64,000 nt of DNA from CBDCTM01 sp965222005 (GCA_965222005.1 OZ244935.1:2604001-2668000), one strand, 5' to 3'; positions 19,708-29,085 are shown, counted from the stretch's first letter. Notes: generated by a model not told the origin, from the letters alone. A program made the numbers and translations.

Positions 19708-20835
19708 TTAATGGGGAAACAGGCTTTTGTCCAGTCCCGGAATCAGCTTCAGTGCATTTTTGTAATACAACTTCTTCAAAATCTCATCCGGCAAATCCAG
19801 GCCATACATCTTCCAAAAGGCATGATAACGCTTGTAATAGGGAAAGTATTCATCATCTGTTTCCAATACTCTGAAATAGGTGTGGTATTGATCTGGCTGC
19901 CAGTAATCTTTTCCAAAAAGCACCCGGTCCTGATATTTTTCAAAAAAGCGATTGGCCATGCGCGGCTGTCTTCCCAGCTCGGCAATTACAGCTCCGATCT
20001 CGACGTACATGTTGGGCATACTGTCCAGCAGCTCACCGAGGCGTGCCAGATCATTGGCATGCCAGTTCATGTGTGCACTGATAAAGTTGGTGCCCGGATG
20101 CCGCTTTACTACCGTATAAAACTCATCCATAATTTGCTGCCAGGGGGCGGGGTTGGTAGCGCTGCGCTTGCGGCGGGAGCGCAGTTTGAGCTCGAGCCAC
20201 CGCTCGTTTTGTTCGTCATGTGGCTGCCAGAATGGCTTGGGGTCAGCAGAATGGATAAGCACGGGTATGCCCAATTCGCCACATTTGGCCCACACAGGAT
20301 CAATACGCGGATCATCAATACGAATGCGCTGGCCACTACTGTCCTGCCGAAACATGCCCTGGCTTTTGTAAATTTTCAGGCCCTTCGAACCATTTTTTAC
20401 GTCGTACTCAATTTGCGCTATCGTACTTGTAGTCCAATCGGGATCATCAATGCTACGCAGATTGATGTTGCTAAATACCACAAATCGGTTCGGGTAAGTG
20501 CTATCAATATTTGCAGTCATTTTTTTTAGCAATTCGCTGTTGCGACCACTGAGGTTGACCAGGATGGCCATGTTGAGCGAATCCATTTTCCGGATCAGCT
20601 GGCTAAGATCCTGTTCATGCATACGCCATTGATGGCTATGTACATCGATGAAAGGGTAGCGGGCTTGGCGGGTGGGATGCTCGGGCACTACCAGGGTGGA
20701 AGGCGGATCATAGGCTTCGAAATCCATGCGGAGGGTATCACTTGGCTCGGCAGACTGAGCTAGCACATTGACAGAAGGGCCGGACAGGAGAAAAGCTATG
20801 CTTAGAAAGAAGAAGCTATCGTAGAAAGAATTCAT
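19708..20835 (-). CDS. Secreted amidohydrolase-family (TIM-barrel) protein
   Basis: A 375-residue protein with a signal peptide ending near NVLAQSAEP. The PF04909-type metal-dependent hydrolase features are FIDVHSHQWRMHEQDLSQL at about residue 62 (a His-x-His start of the metal site), VLIHSADPKPFW, FISAHMNWHANDLARL and VLFGKDYW. The family contains hydrolases and decarboxylases; the substrate cannot be told. It ends 17 nt before the YdbS-like gene start and may share its transcript. Confidence 0.8.
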   Translation of the reverse strand: MNSFYDSFFFLSIAFLLSGPSVNVLAQSAEPSDTLRMDFEAYDPPSTLVVPEHPTRQARYPFIDVHSHQWRMHEQDLSQLIRKMDSLNMAILVNLSGRNSELLKKMTANIDSTYPNRFVVFSNINLRSIDDPDWTTSTIAQIEYDVKNGSKGLKIYKSQGMFRQDSSGQRIRIDDPRIDPVWAKCGELGIPVLIHSADPKPFWQPHDEQNERWLELKLRSRRKRSATNPAPWQQIMDEFYTVVKRHPGTNFISAHMNWHANDLARLGELLDSMPNMYVEIGAVIAELGRQPRMANRFFEKYQDRVLFGKDYWQPDQYHTYFRVLETDDEYFPYYKRYHAFWKMYGLDLPDEILKKLYYKNALKLIPGLDKSLFPH

Positions 20836-20983
20836 TCTTTGATATTTAGAAAATAATCAACTGTTGTGTGGAAAACAGCAGTGAGAAAAAATATTTTGAG
20901 TGTCAAACCTTTTGCTAAAGTATTTGTTTTCAATGAATTAACAGATGTTGGTAACTTTTGTTAATTTTTTGTGCAAAAAATTA

Positions 20984-21016
20984 TTTGCAAAGCCGTGTCA
21001 AATGATAGTACCTTAG
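20984..21016 (+). promoter_or_regulatory. Candidate plus-strand promoter
   Basis: A TTTG at 20984-20987 is followed after 21 nt by TACCTTAG, a 7 of 8 match to the Bacteroidota -7 box TAnnTTTG. It would start plus-strand transcription near 21023, in a region where all neighbouring genes are on minus. Confidence 0.3.
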
Positions 21017-21022
21017 TGTTCC

Positions 21023-21900
21023 AATCAGTGATATTATAATGATTGGATTTTCTGAAAAGTCAGAAGAATAATTTAAAATATTTGACATTTGCCAAATAAA
21101 TAAAATTGCCTGTTTGGAGGCCTCCAAGCGGACTCGTCCGGATGGAGGCAGCAGTTGATACAAAGAATTTGCTCAAAGTAATTTCAACGTTCATTTTGCT
21201 GTACCCCAATAAGGCAAGCCTTACAAGAAGACATCAGTCAGGCTTTCGGGCCAGGCTGCCTGCCTTCTCAAAGGCAGTGACCCGGTGAAAAGGCAACCCA
21301 AAGGCTTTCGTTTGTACAGGCCGGATTCGTTCGGCGATGGCTACGATGGATGGATGCAGTTTTTGTTATACCTAATGAAAACAGGGCCTCTTGACAGAAT
21401 ACTGCCATTTGTAAAAACAAGGCCTTGTCTTTGCGCTGAGGTCGTAAAGCATCGGGCTGCAAGGAGGCTTCGGCCAAATTACAGTACATGCTTTAAAGAA
21501 CCAGCGCTGTGTTAGCGAGCTTGCGATTGAATTCAATTGGATCGCAGCAGAATCTCCAGATTCAACAAGCATTGCTTGAATACTGCGGCAGCAATGCAGC
21601 AGTCAGCAAAAACGCAACTAGTATTTGCAAAGAACTTCGGTACTTTGTAAGATGAAGAACACAGGTTTTTCAATAGTTGTTAGATGATGTGCTTGCAAAA
21701 GGGTATCATCAAAGCTGTATAGCATTTGCTCGCTTTACACAGCGAATGGTTCCAAACTCTGAAAAGCTGGTATCTTATCAGCCGATCAGGGTGGATCAAG
21801 CTTGATAGCGGTGAAGTTGGAATCGGCTTGCTGAGGAAAGCGGCACCGCAAACGAAGGGGTTCAGAGATCGAAAGCTTTCTGAATCCCTTTCGTTTTTTA
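21023..21900 (+). ncRNA. Candidate long structured non-coding RNA
   Basis: The 20,836-21,977 gap holds no convincing reading frame on either strand. It has many local inverted repeats, for example TTGGAGGCCTCCAA at 21114 and CTGCCTT/AAGGCAG at 21260-21277 enclosed by CGGG/CCCG. It ends in a strong terminator whose T run is on plus. Since no plus-strand gene lies between 14.1 and 30.8 kb, a transcript ending there should begin inside the gap. It does not show the conserved core of RNase P RNA or the 3' end of tmRNA. A decayed gene is the main alternative. Confidence 0.3.
21851..21899 (+). terminator. Intrinsic terminator, plus strand
   Basis: AACGAAGGGGTTCAGA pairs with TCTGAATCCCTTTCGTT (one bulge), with the inner palindrome GAAAGCTTTC, followed on plus by TTTTTT (21894-21899). 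The minus-strand side lacks an equal T run, so orientation is probably plus. Confidence 0.65.
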
Positions 21901-21920
21901 CAAGCCTTGTACATCATACA

Positions 21921-21957
21921 AAGGCCGCAGTCCTGTCAATTCGGACTGCGGCCTTTG
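21921..21957 (-). terminator. Terminator of the transglutaminase-like gene
   Basis: AAAGGCCGCAGTCC pairs perfectly with GGACTGCGGCCTTT (14 bp, 9-nt loop), about 20 nt after the minus-strand stop. It could also act in the plus direction, back to back with the terminator at 21851-21899. Confidence 0.6.
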
Positions 21958-21977
21958 CTATTTTGAGCGGTGCTGAT

Positions 21978-23228
21978 CTAGTGTGTATCGCTACTGATCA
22001 AAGCCGACGTGGAGCTCATGGCACTAGCCTCATAGGTTCCCACTATTTCAATGTATTCTTCTTTAAAGCCATATGGGAGGTCGCCGAGGCGCTTGGAATT
22101 GTTGGGCGAGGTAGGATCGCAAATGGTGTACAAGCGTACTTGATAAGGATAGGCATCGCCCACCGGTTCATCGAGTGCCACGCCTATGGTAAGGTCATTA
22201 TTGAAGTGCGAAACTACGATCATCGGCAGGTCGAGCAGTTCCTTTACTAAATTGTAAAAGAGTGCACAACGATCTTCATGATCGGAATATTCATTAAAAA
22301 ACAGCTCATCAGCGATCATTGGCTTATCCTGGTCGTACACATTCCAGTCCCACTTGTATTCAAAAGCCCGGCGGGTAAAGGAAATCAAAACTTCTACGGC
22401 TTCCCGCTGCGATTTGCCATCAATGATCTGGCGCAGCTGAGGCAGCAGGCTGGCCGAAGTAGTGGACGACAGGGGTACGTTGAGGTAGTCCATTGGATTG
22501 AGGGCCGGATAGTTGCGCATCATCTTCAACGAGCTGCTGTCCAACTCCAATTCTAAGGTGTAAATTGTATCATCAACGGGAAAGCTGAAAGTTTTTTCCA
22601 CTGTTTTAGGACTCCAATTGGGCAGTTCATTCATCAGAAAAGAAAAGGATTTGCCTTCAGCCCTGGGTACAAATTTATTGACCCGAAAAGCGATTCCACG
22701 AGTATTGAGTTGCTGATATTTAGCGGTAAGATTGTAGTAACGTTTGCCATCCATAATGGTGTAGGGGATGTCGTAAATCTTTTCAGTGGAGTGTACATAG
22801 AGGAATAATGCTTTGAGCAAGGCATTGGTCACACGGGTTTCATAGCCTGATTTGGATAGGTAAAAACTAGTGACCATAGTGTGCAGTATTTCTCTGCGCT
22901 CGGTTTCAACAGGCTCATACATTTTTTCTACCACCTGGCGAATCAGGCAGAAGTACATCCAGTCATTGAGATTTTTCTCCTTTTTAATTTGCTTAAACTG
23001 CTCTAAAAGCTGATGATACGCACCGCGCGAATCCATTTCGGTAAAATATTCACTGAGGCACTTGTCTTTGGCACAAACTTTTGGCAGGAAGGCTATTGTT
23101 GGTTGGATATGAAAGCGGATCAATTCCCCGTAGAAATTTAAATGTAGTTCGGTTTCTTTGGTGTCATTAGCAAAGCTTGCTAGGCTGAACAATACGCACA
23201 GCACGACTGTTACAAATGGTTTCATCAT
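21978..23228 (-). CDS. Secreted transglutaminase-like protein
   Basis: A 416-residue exported protein (MMKPFVTVVLCVLFSLASFA; ATG at 23228, or 23225 one codon later). The C-terminal third shows a transglutaminase-like core: DHEDRCALFYNLVKELLDLP supplies the Cys, and VRLYTICDPTSP looks like the strand carrying the Asp. The segment where the catalytic His is expected reads NDLTIGVALDEP and shows no His, so activity is doubtful. The N-terminal half matches nothing I recognise. Confidence 0.65.
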   Translation of the reverse strand: MMKPFVTVVLCVLFSLASFANDTKETELHLNFYGELIRFHIQPTIAFLPKVCAKDKCLSEYFTEMDSRGAYHQLLEQFKQIKKEKNLNDWMYFCLIRQVVEKMYEPVETERREILHTMVTSFYLSKSGYETRVTNALLKALFLYVHSTEKIYDIPYTIMDGKRYYNLTAKYQQLNTRGIAFRVNKFVPRAEGKSFSFLMNELPNWSPKTVEKTFSFPVDDTIYTLELELDSSSLKMMRNYPALNPMDYLNVPLSSTTSASLLPQLRQIIDGKSQREAVEVLISFTRRAFEYKWDWNVYDQDKPMIADELFFNEYSDHEDRCALFYNLVKELLDLPMIVVSHFNNDLTIGVALDEPVGDAYPYQVRLYTICDPTSPNNSKRLGDLPYGFKEEYIEIVGTYEASAMSSTSALISSDTH

Positions 23229-23472
23229 AATGTGATTAAAATTATGCGAGGGGGAACGCGTGAGTAAAGATAACAATATCGGGGGAATGTCAAATACTGC
23301 TCTTGCTATTTTTTATCGGTCTGTGACAGGCCGAATACAATAGGTTGCAGCTTTGACTAATGTGCATTACCTTGATAATCAGTGAAAAATGGTGATGTGC
23401 GTAAATCATTTTTACTGCTGCAATAGTCGTGCTATTTTTTTTGATATCGAACTTCGAACAGATCTACTACCA

Positions 23473-24765
23473 TCAGGTGTCTCCACATACATCCCGCGCA
23501 AATTCTGCCAGGCTGCCAAACTGTCGATTGGGCCTCAATGCAGCGATGGCGGCAGCTTCTTCCTCTTTACCTTTTATCCACACTGTGTGCATACCCAGCG
23601 TCTGGCCAAACTCAATGTCGCTGACCGAATCGCCCACCATCACTGAGCGGCTAAAATTGATGTGCGGAAACTCAGTCTGGGCTTGCAGCGCCATACCCGT
23701 ATTCGGCTTCCGGCAAGCCGGATTTTCAATGGCCAGCTCGGGGCAATAATATACTTGATGGATAGCACCCCCTTGTTCAGCGACTGCCAGCTGCATGCGC
23801 TGGTGAATACTTTCCAGGGCTTGGCGCTTCAGCAAATTTTTTCCCACACCCTGTTGGTTGGTGACTACTACGGTAGTCCCAAATAGCCGAGAGAGCCGGG
23901 CAATGGCCGCACAGCTACCCGGAAGCCATTCAAATTCCGACCAAAGGCGCACATAATTGCCGGGAATGCGGCGGTTGATGACACCATCCCGGTCCAGGAA
24001 AAGGGTCCAGCTTTTATCGTAAGTGCTTGAAAAAGAGCCTTTTACATATTTGCCGATTTTTTCACGAAGCTCTCTTTGCGCCTTGGCATAGTCTTGCGGA
24101 ATGCCAATATCGATAAAATAGCCTTCTGCAGGGAGGCCAAAAAAGCGAAGACTGTGTAGCTCTTTTTCAAGGAATTCTTGCTCAAAAGAGAAGCCTTTGG
24201 CAGGGCAATGTGCATCCAATACAGCCTTGTTGAGCAAGTAAGTACCTGCATTGATAAGCCCGTCTGTACAAAATTGTTTTTCACGGAATGCCTGAATGCG
24301 GTGCTGCTCATCCACCTCAACCAGACCGTAGCGGTCGAAATGCTGCATTCTTTTGAGCGCCATGACCAGATCGGCCGATTGGGTCTCGTAGTACTGCTTG
24401 AGCTTAACCAACTCAGCTAAAAAAAGACTGTCGCCATTCAATACATAAAAGGGCATCTCGGGAGGCAGGCTTTCAGCCGCATGCAATATTCCACCACCTG
24501 TACCCAGCGGCTCTTCTTCATAGGCATAACTGAGCTTGATGCGCTTGTATTGGTCGCCAAAATGATTGCGAATAGCATCGGCCTTATAACCTACCGAAAG
24601 TATGGCGTGTCGGATGTCCTGAGCTTCCAGATAATCCAGCACATAGGCCAGAAATGGGCGCCCCTGAACAGGAGCCATGGGTTTGGGGAGGTCGTTAAGC
24701 ACGGAGCGCAGACGGGTGCCTTTGCCGCCGGCCAATACAATAGCAGTGTCGAATTTGAAGGCCAT
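23473..24765 (-). CDS. Fused heptose-1-phosphate nucleotidyltransferase (HddC-like) and heptose-bisphosphate phosphatase (GmhB-like)
   Basis: A 430-residue bifunctional protein. Residues 1-235 are a sugar-phosphate nucleotidyltransferase (VLAGGKGTRLRSVLNDLPKP). Residues 250-425 are a HAD phosphatase of the GmhB/HisB type (LFLDRDGVINRR, VVTNQQGVGK, MVGDSVSDIEFGQTLGM). The zinc loop reads YYCPELAIENPACRKP: the His of CPH and the first Cys of CxCRKP seen in typical GmhB are absent. With gmhA next to it, the unit should make GDP- or ADP-heptose. The kinase step is not encoded in this window. Confidence 0.82.
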   Translation of the reverse strand: MAFKFDTAIVLAGGKGTRLRSVLNDLPKPMAPVQGRPFLAYVLDYLEAQDIRHAILSVGYKADAIRNHFGDQYKRIKLSYAYEEEPLGTGGGILHAAESLPPEMPFYVLNGDSLFLAELVKLKQYYETQSADLVMALKRMQHFDRYGLVEVDEQHRIQAFREKQFCTDGLINAGTYLLNKAVLDAHCPAKGFSFEQEFLEKELHSLRFFGLPAEGYFIDIGIPQDYAKAQRELREKIGKYVKGSFSSTYDKSWTLFLDRDGVINRRIPGNYVRLWSEFEWLPGSCAAIARLSRLFGTTVVVTNQQGVGKNLLKRQALESIHQRMQLAVAEQGGAIHQVYYCPELAIENPACRKPNTGMALQAQTEFPHINFSRSVMVGDSVSDIEFGQTLGMHTVWIKGKEEEAAAIAALRPNRQFGSLAEFARDVCGDT

Positions 24766-24771
24766 ACGAGC

Positions 24772-25353
24772 CTAATTTCCGTTAAAAATGTTCTTTTCCA
24801 CCAGTTCACAAATGATATGCCCTACCAGAATGTGGCTTTCCTGAATGCGTGGCGTATCGACTGAAGGAATGTTGAGGAGGAAGTCGCAAGTATCTCTAAG
24901 CTTGCCGCCCTGTGCGCCCGTCATGCCTACTACCAGCATATGCTGCTGGCGGGCATGCTCGCTGGCTCTCACCACATTGGTAGAATTGCCGGAAGTGGAA
25001 ATGGCAAAGAGTACATCGCCCTGCCGCCCTTTGGCTCTTATCTGGCGGGCATACACTTCATCGTACGAATAATCGTTCGCTACGGCGGTGAGGTAGCTGG
25101 TGTTGACGTGCAGGGCTTCGGCGAATAGCGGATCGCGGTCGGTATAGAAACGGCCGGAAAATTCAGCGGCCAGGTGCTGGGCATCAGCTGCACTGCCGCC
25201 ATTGCCACAAAAAAGCACCTTTTTATCGGCTTTGAAAGCGATGGTACATACATCGGAAACCTTCTCAATGCGGTCGAGCAGCTCGTCGTTTTGGAGGATT
25301 TGCTGTTTTACAAAAACACTTTCAGTGATAATTTGCTTTATCCGTTTGTTCAT
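24772..25353 (-). CDS. gmhA: D-sedoheptulose-7-phosphate isomerase (SIS domain)
   Basis: A 193-residue SIS-domain protein with KVLFCGNGGSAADAQHLAAE and LFAISTSGNSTNV, the sugar-phosphate isomerase signatures of GmhA. It converts sedoheptulose 7-phosphate to glycero-manno-heptose 7-phosphate, the first step of nucleotide-heptose synthesis for surface glycans. The ATG at 25353 (MNKRIKQ) is preferred over a TTG at 25362. It lies 6 nt upstream of the HddC-GmhB fusion, forming an operon. Confidence 0.87.
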   Translation of the reverse strand: MNKRIKQIITESVFVKQQILQNDELLDRIEKVSDVCTIAFKADKKVLFCGNGGSAADAQHLAAEFSGRFYTDRDPLFAEALHVNTSYLTAVANDYSYDEVYARQIRAKGRQGDVLFAISTSGNSTNVVRASEHARQQHMLVVGMTGAQGGKLRDTCDFLLNIPSVDTPRIQESHILVGHIICELVEKNIFNGN

Positions 25354-25444
25354 GTAATTCAATGTTTTGAGAACGCATGCAATGTATGAATTATATATAA
25401 TGGATTCAAATAGGTTGAGGAATTGCTAGGTGCCCGATCAAAAA

Positions 25445-25476
25445 AAAATGCCAATTCTGTAGAGAACCGGCATTTT
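25445..25476 (-). terminator. Hairpin with A/T-rich flanks
   Basis: AAAATGCC pairs with GGCATTTT, with an inner TTCT/AGAA pair, and minus-strand T8 follows. It lies in the 480-nt gap 25354-25833. The only upstream minus-strand gene is the Lys/Ala-rich protein at 25834, more than 350 nt away, unless a short unrecognised transcript lies between. No other gene is supported in this gap. Confidence 0.5.
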
Positions 25477-25833
25477 AAAAAGAAGTAAAAATGAGTCGTT
25501 ATGGTAAATGGATATGAAATTGGTTAAGCAATCTTTTCAGCTTTTGGGCTTTTGTAGGATTGGCTTTGGAGAGCAGGGTCATGGTCAGGATAAATAGCAT
25601 ATGCAATTTGATAGTGGTAATCAATGAGAGGGGCTCGATACAGAGGGAGAAGCACAAGTGGATATATAATAGCCCAGCAACTTTTATGCCATTGACTTTA
25701 AAAATCCGAAAATGATTCAAATGGTGACAGGCAAAAAGAATAGGTTAAAAGAGGTGAGGCTTGGTAGAGCTATATTTTGTGGCGCTTTAGGGCAATACAG
25801 CAGGCGATAAATCAATAAACAAGTGACTGGTTT

Positions 25834-26211
25834 TCAGCCCGACCGACGGCCGCGATTCGTGAAATAATGGTGAACGATGCGCTGGAGCTGTTCGAGTTTT
25901 GACTTTCGCTCAATTTTGGTGGCTTTGGCTTTCTCAATGGAGGCTTCCAATTCTTCCAAATCAGTAGCTGAAGCGCTTGATGATAAGGCCGCAGTGTACT
26001 TACGACGCACCCGGTAGTAAGCTTTCAAAGCTTTGTCATAGCGCTTTTTAGCTGCGGCCAGTTGAGCGATCAGGGTCTTCTTACTTTTTTTGCTTTTAAT
26101 AGAAAAGCGATCTATTCCAGCATCATCGCTGAGTTTTTCAACGGCTTGTTTGGCTGTCGGAGGATTGACAGAAGCAGCTTTTAAAGGGTCCTTTTTAGAT
26201 GGTGTCGCCAT
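25834..26211 (-). CDS. Lys/Ala-rich helical protein of unknown function
   Basis: A 125-residue, strongly basic protein without signal or membrane segments. The N-terminal 40 residues are Pro/Lys-rich and likely disordered (MATPSKKDPLKAASVNPPTA). The rest is predicted by eye to be long helices with heptad-like spacing (QLAAAKKRYDKALKAYYRVR and LEELEASIEKAKATKIERKS). It ends with basic RGRRSG. I do not recognise a family; nucleic acid binding would fit the charge but is speculation. Confidence 0.6.
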   Translation of the reverse strand: MATPSKKDPLKAASVNPPTAKQAVEKLSDDAGIDRFSIKSKKSKKTLIAQLAAAKKRYDKALKAYYRVRRKYTAALSSSASATDLEELEASIEKAKATKIERKSKLEQLQRIVHHYFTNRGRRSG

Positions 26212-26453
26212 AAGTGTGGCAAGCGTTTGTTTTCAGTAAGGCTTCGGGCTGTTTATAAATTCAGCATACAAGATATTAAAAAAGTTGATTTTATGACAGA
26301 GCTGGCTGGCAAAATTGAACAGATTTTTTTGGAGTACAGCCCCATGAAAACCCCGGATTTGAACAGTGGATTCGTAATTCACTAAATAACAACAATTTAT
26401 ACATTTGTTATTTTTATATGAAAAATAGTCTGAGGGGCGATGAGCTAAAATAA

Positions 26454-26488
26454 AATGCGGATCAAGGTGTAAATCATCGATCCGCATT
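26454..26488 (-). terminator. Terminator of the BNR/VPS10 gene
   Basis: AATGCGGATC pairs perfectly with GATCCGCATT (10 bp, 15-nt loop) and minus-strand TTTTATTTTAG follows. A second small hairpin, CGCTCtttttGAGCG, lies between it and the stop. The rest of the 26212-26529 gap is AT-rich with no supported gene. Confidence 0.6.
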
Positions 26489-26529
26489 GTATTGCTTTGG
26501 CCAATGATCTCGCTCTTTTTGAGCGGTGC

Positions 26530-29085
26530 TTATCTTATCAAAACCAATTTTTTGCTGGCCATCTGCCGATTGGCAACCAGCTGGACAACATATTGCCCGG
26601 CTGCCAGCTCCGCCAAATCGAGTTGCTCAACATACTGCCCGGCTGCCTGATGGCCCGGCTCAACACAGCGCAGCAGGCGGCCGCTGTGATCCAGCAAGCG
26701 AATGCGGACGGTAGCAGGACGAACCAATTCATAGCTCACTTGAGTGTAGCCCCGTGAAGGATTGGGTGCAAGCTTCCAATAGCCCTCCAGGGCTGTCTGT
26801 TCTTTTGCTGCCACATCGAGGTCTTCCAGCAAATCTCTTTGGAAGGCGCCATTGCCGTGCGTGGCAGCCCGCAACTTCCGGTTGGTGGGCGATATTTTCA
26901 AGTCGAATATCATCACAGCATCGTACATCCCCTCCTGGTAGGGCGTCCAGTTTTGGCCGTTATCTATGGAGGCAAATACACCCAGATCATTGCCTACGTA
27001 TATATTAGAGGGGTAGAGCGGATCGACGATCACGGCATTGGCAGGCACATCCGGCAGGTTGTTGCTAATGTCCTCCCAACTGTCTCCGTAATTATGCGTG
27101 ACGAAAACGTGTCCTGTTCCGTAACCCGAGAAGGTGATATAGGCCGTAGCTTCATCGGTGGGGTCAACCGTCATATCCATAGGGTATCGGTCGGGGAGAT
27201 TTTGGGTGATGTCGGTAAAATTATGGCCGTCTTTAGTGACAAACACGCTGCTCCTTTGTCCGCCAAAAGGTGCAGTAGCGGCATAAAGCACATCCTTGTT
27301 CTGCGCGGAAACTGCCAGGCTGAGTATGGGATGGCCATCCAACGGAACATCATTGTTAAGTGGAACCCAGAAATTGCCATTGCTGGGAGATTCATACACC
27401 TTGGCTCCACCCGCATACACCACATCGTCATCGCTGGGCGCAACCACAAAAGGAGCGATGAACGCTACGGGATCATTTTCGGTATCCGGTGCCGTGAATG
27501 AGAAATTCTCAGCCCGATCTGTCGATTTGAGCATACTCAACCGCTGGTAGGAGACATAGACGACGCTATCATTGCTTGGCTTGACGGCTGACCAGCTGCC
27601 ATCGCCACCAAATACCCGATGCCAAGTTAGATCGCCATTCCATACGATGGTACCATTGTCCTGCAAACCACCCAAACAGAAGCTCGAATCCTGGTAAGAA
27701 TTGGAAAAACCATTGTAAAACTGTACGGTTTGCATACCCCCATTGCAACTTCTGAAGGTTTCCCCTCCATCCGTCGAGCGATGTATGCCACCATCATTGG
27801 CCACATACACAATAGCGTGATTGGTGGGATGGTATAAAACATAATGGCAATCGGAATGAACGTAGCTGGGCGGCCCATCCGGCCCTTCAATCGGCGGATC
27901 GTCATAGCCCAAACCACTGGAAGCCTTCTCCTGCAAAGCAGCACCGCCCTGCGTGGACTTCCATACCGAAATACCTACAGCGATCAACTCGTCAGGGTTA
28001 GAAGGATTTACATCCACATCGTGTGCAAACCAGCCCTGCCATTGTGAATAATCCTGTGTGGATTGGATGATCCAGCTGGTACCAAAATCATCAGAGCGGC
28101 AAAGCCAGGAAGCGCCATCGTTGAAGCTAAAACCATTGCCAATGCTGGCATAAATGGTGTTTGGCTGTGAAGCCGCCATGCCGAACAGTATCTTGCCATT
28201 GTATTGGCTGGGCAGACCGGAGCTGATTTTCGACCAGTTGGCCCCGGCATCTGTGCTTTTGTAAATCCCAAAGCCGGGGGAGCTGAAGTTGCCACAAGCT
28301 ACCACCAACAAATCCGGATTGTCAGGATGGATCAAAATATCAGTTGCCATCACCACATCATGAACCTTTGACCAATTGGCTCCGGCATCTATGCTTTTGT
28401 AAGTACCTTCAGTAGTGGCTGCATACACCACGTCCGAATTTTGAGGATTGACGCGAATAGCCCAAACCCCGTGATTTTGATGGTAGCTCCAATCCAGGCT
28501 TTTTGACCAGCTCAGGCCACCATCTGTAGTCTTCAATATTCCCATACCATAGCTGCCGCGTGTATTGCGATAGGCGGCGCCGGTGCCTGCAGCCTCATAG
28601 TTGTACACTTCGCCCGTCCCGATGTACATGACCATTGAATCAGCCGGAGCAAACGCAATAGTACTCACACCGAGTACCGGAAAGCCAGTGGATACATAAT
28701 GCCATGCCTGAGCGCCAAGTCCACCGCTATAGCTGCGCCAAAGGCCGCCGCTCGCCGACCCGGCATACAAGGTGTTGGGGTTGAGAGGGTTGAACGCAAG
28801 TGCCAGCGTACGTCCGGCAAAGTTGTGAGGCCCCAGGCTTTGCCAGGGATCGGTAGTACTGCGGGGGGGGCTCATCTGTCGGGCCTGTTGCCAGCCGGCG
28901 AAGTGTGCCTGGCGCGGCAGCTCCTCATGGGGATACGTTCGCTGTGCAGCAAAGAAATTGAGGGCTTGGTAAGCACCGGAGATGGTTTCGGTTTTGTCAG
29001 TCGATTGGATGGATTGCTGAAACCACCACAAACTCAGAGCCAGCAAACTTGCCAGGAAAGCTATGGATAGTAAGTACTTTTTCAT
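26530..29085 (-). CDS. BNR/VPS10-type beta-propeller protein with T9SS sorting domain
   Basis: An 851-residue secreted protein with an N-terminal signal (KKYLLSIAFLASLLALSLWW). Sortilin/BNR-type Asp-box motifs occur throughout: ILKTTDGGLSWSKS, TYKSIDAGANWSKV, IYKSTDAGANWSKI and GIHRSTDGGETFRS. The C-terminal about 80 residues form a type A T9SS domain (KLAPNPSRGYTQVSYELV...KKLVLIR). Such propellers bind or hydrolyse glycans or proteins; no catalytic set could be assigned. The ATG at 29085 is clear. Confidence 0.85.
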   Translation of the reverse strand: MKKYLLSIAFLASLLALSLWWFQQSIQSTDKTETISGAYQALNFFAAQRTYPHEELPRQAHFAGWQQARQMSPPRSTTDPWQSLGPHNFAGRTLALAFNPLNPNTLYAGSASGGLWRSYSGGLGAQAWHYVSTGFPVLGVSTIAFAPADSMVMYIGTGEVYNYEAAGTGAAYRNTRGSYGMGILKTTDGGLSWSKSLDWSYHQNHGVWAIRVNPQNSDVVYAATTEGTYKSIDAGANWSKVHDVVMATDILIHPDNPDLLVVACGNFSSPGFGIYKSTDAGANWSKISSGLPSQYNGKILFGMAASQPNTIYASIGNGFSFNDGASWLCRSDDFGTSWIIQSTQDYSQWQGWFAHDVDVNPSNPDELIAVGISVWKSTQGGAALQEKASSGLGYDDPPIEGPDGPPSYVHSDCHYVLYHPTNHAIVYVANDGGIHRSTDGGETFRSCNGGMQTVQFYNGFSNSYQDSSFCLGGLQDNGTIVWNGDLTWHRVFGGDGSWSAVKPSNDSVVYVSYQRLSMLKSTDRAENFSFTAPDTENDPVAFIAPFVVAPSDDDVVYAGGAKVYESPSNGNFWVPLNNDVPLDGHPILSLAVSAQNKDVLYAATAPFGGQRSSVFVTKDGHNFTDITQNLPDRYPMDMTVDPTDEATAYITFSGYGTGHVFVTHNYGDSWEDISNNLPDVPANAVIVDPLYPSNIYVGNDLGVFASIDNGQNWTPYQEGMYDAVMIFDLKISPTNRKLRAATHGNGAFQRDLLEDLDVAAKEQTALEGYWKLAPNPSRGYTQVSYELVRPATVRIRLLDHSGRLLRCVEPGHQAAGQYVEQLDLAELAAGQYVVQLVANRQMASKKLVLIR

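Noticed and set aside
21268..21489. Frames inside the 21-kb gap
   Set aside because: Translations look random, and starts and codon use are poor compared with neighbouring genes.
21023..21900. RNase P RNA or tmRNA
   Set aside because: Neither the RNase P GAGGAAAGUCC core nor a tmRNA CCA-type 3' end is present.
25499..25720. 73-codon minus-strand frame before the terminator at 25445
   Set aside because: Starts at TTG, composition is not protein-like, no homology; only the nearby hairpin is in favour.
26233..26487. 84-codon minus-strand frame
   Set aside because: Reads through the terminator stem of the preceding gene and lacks any motif.
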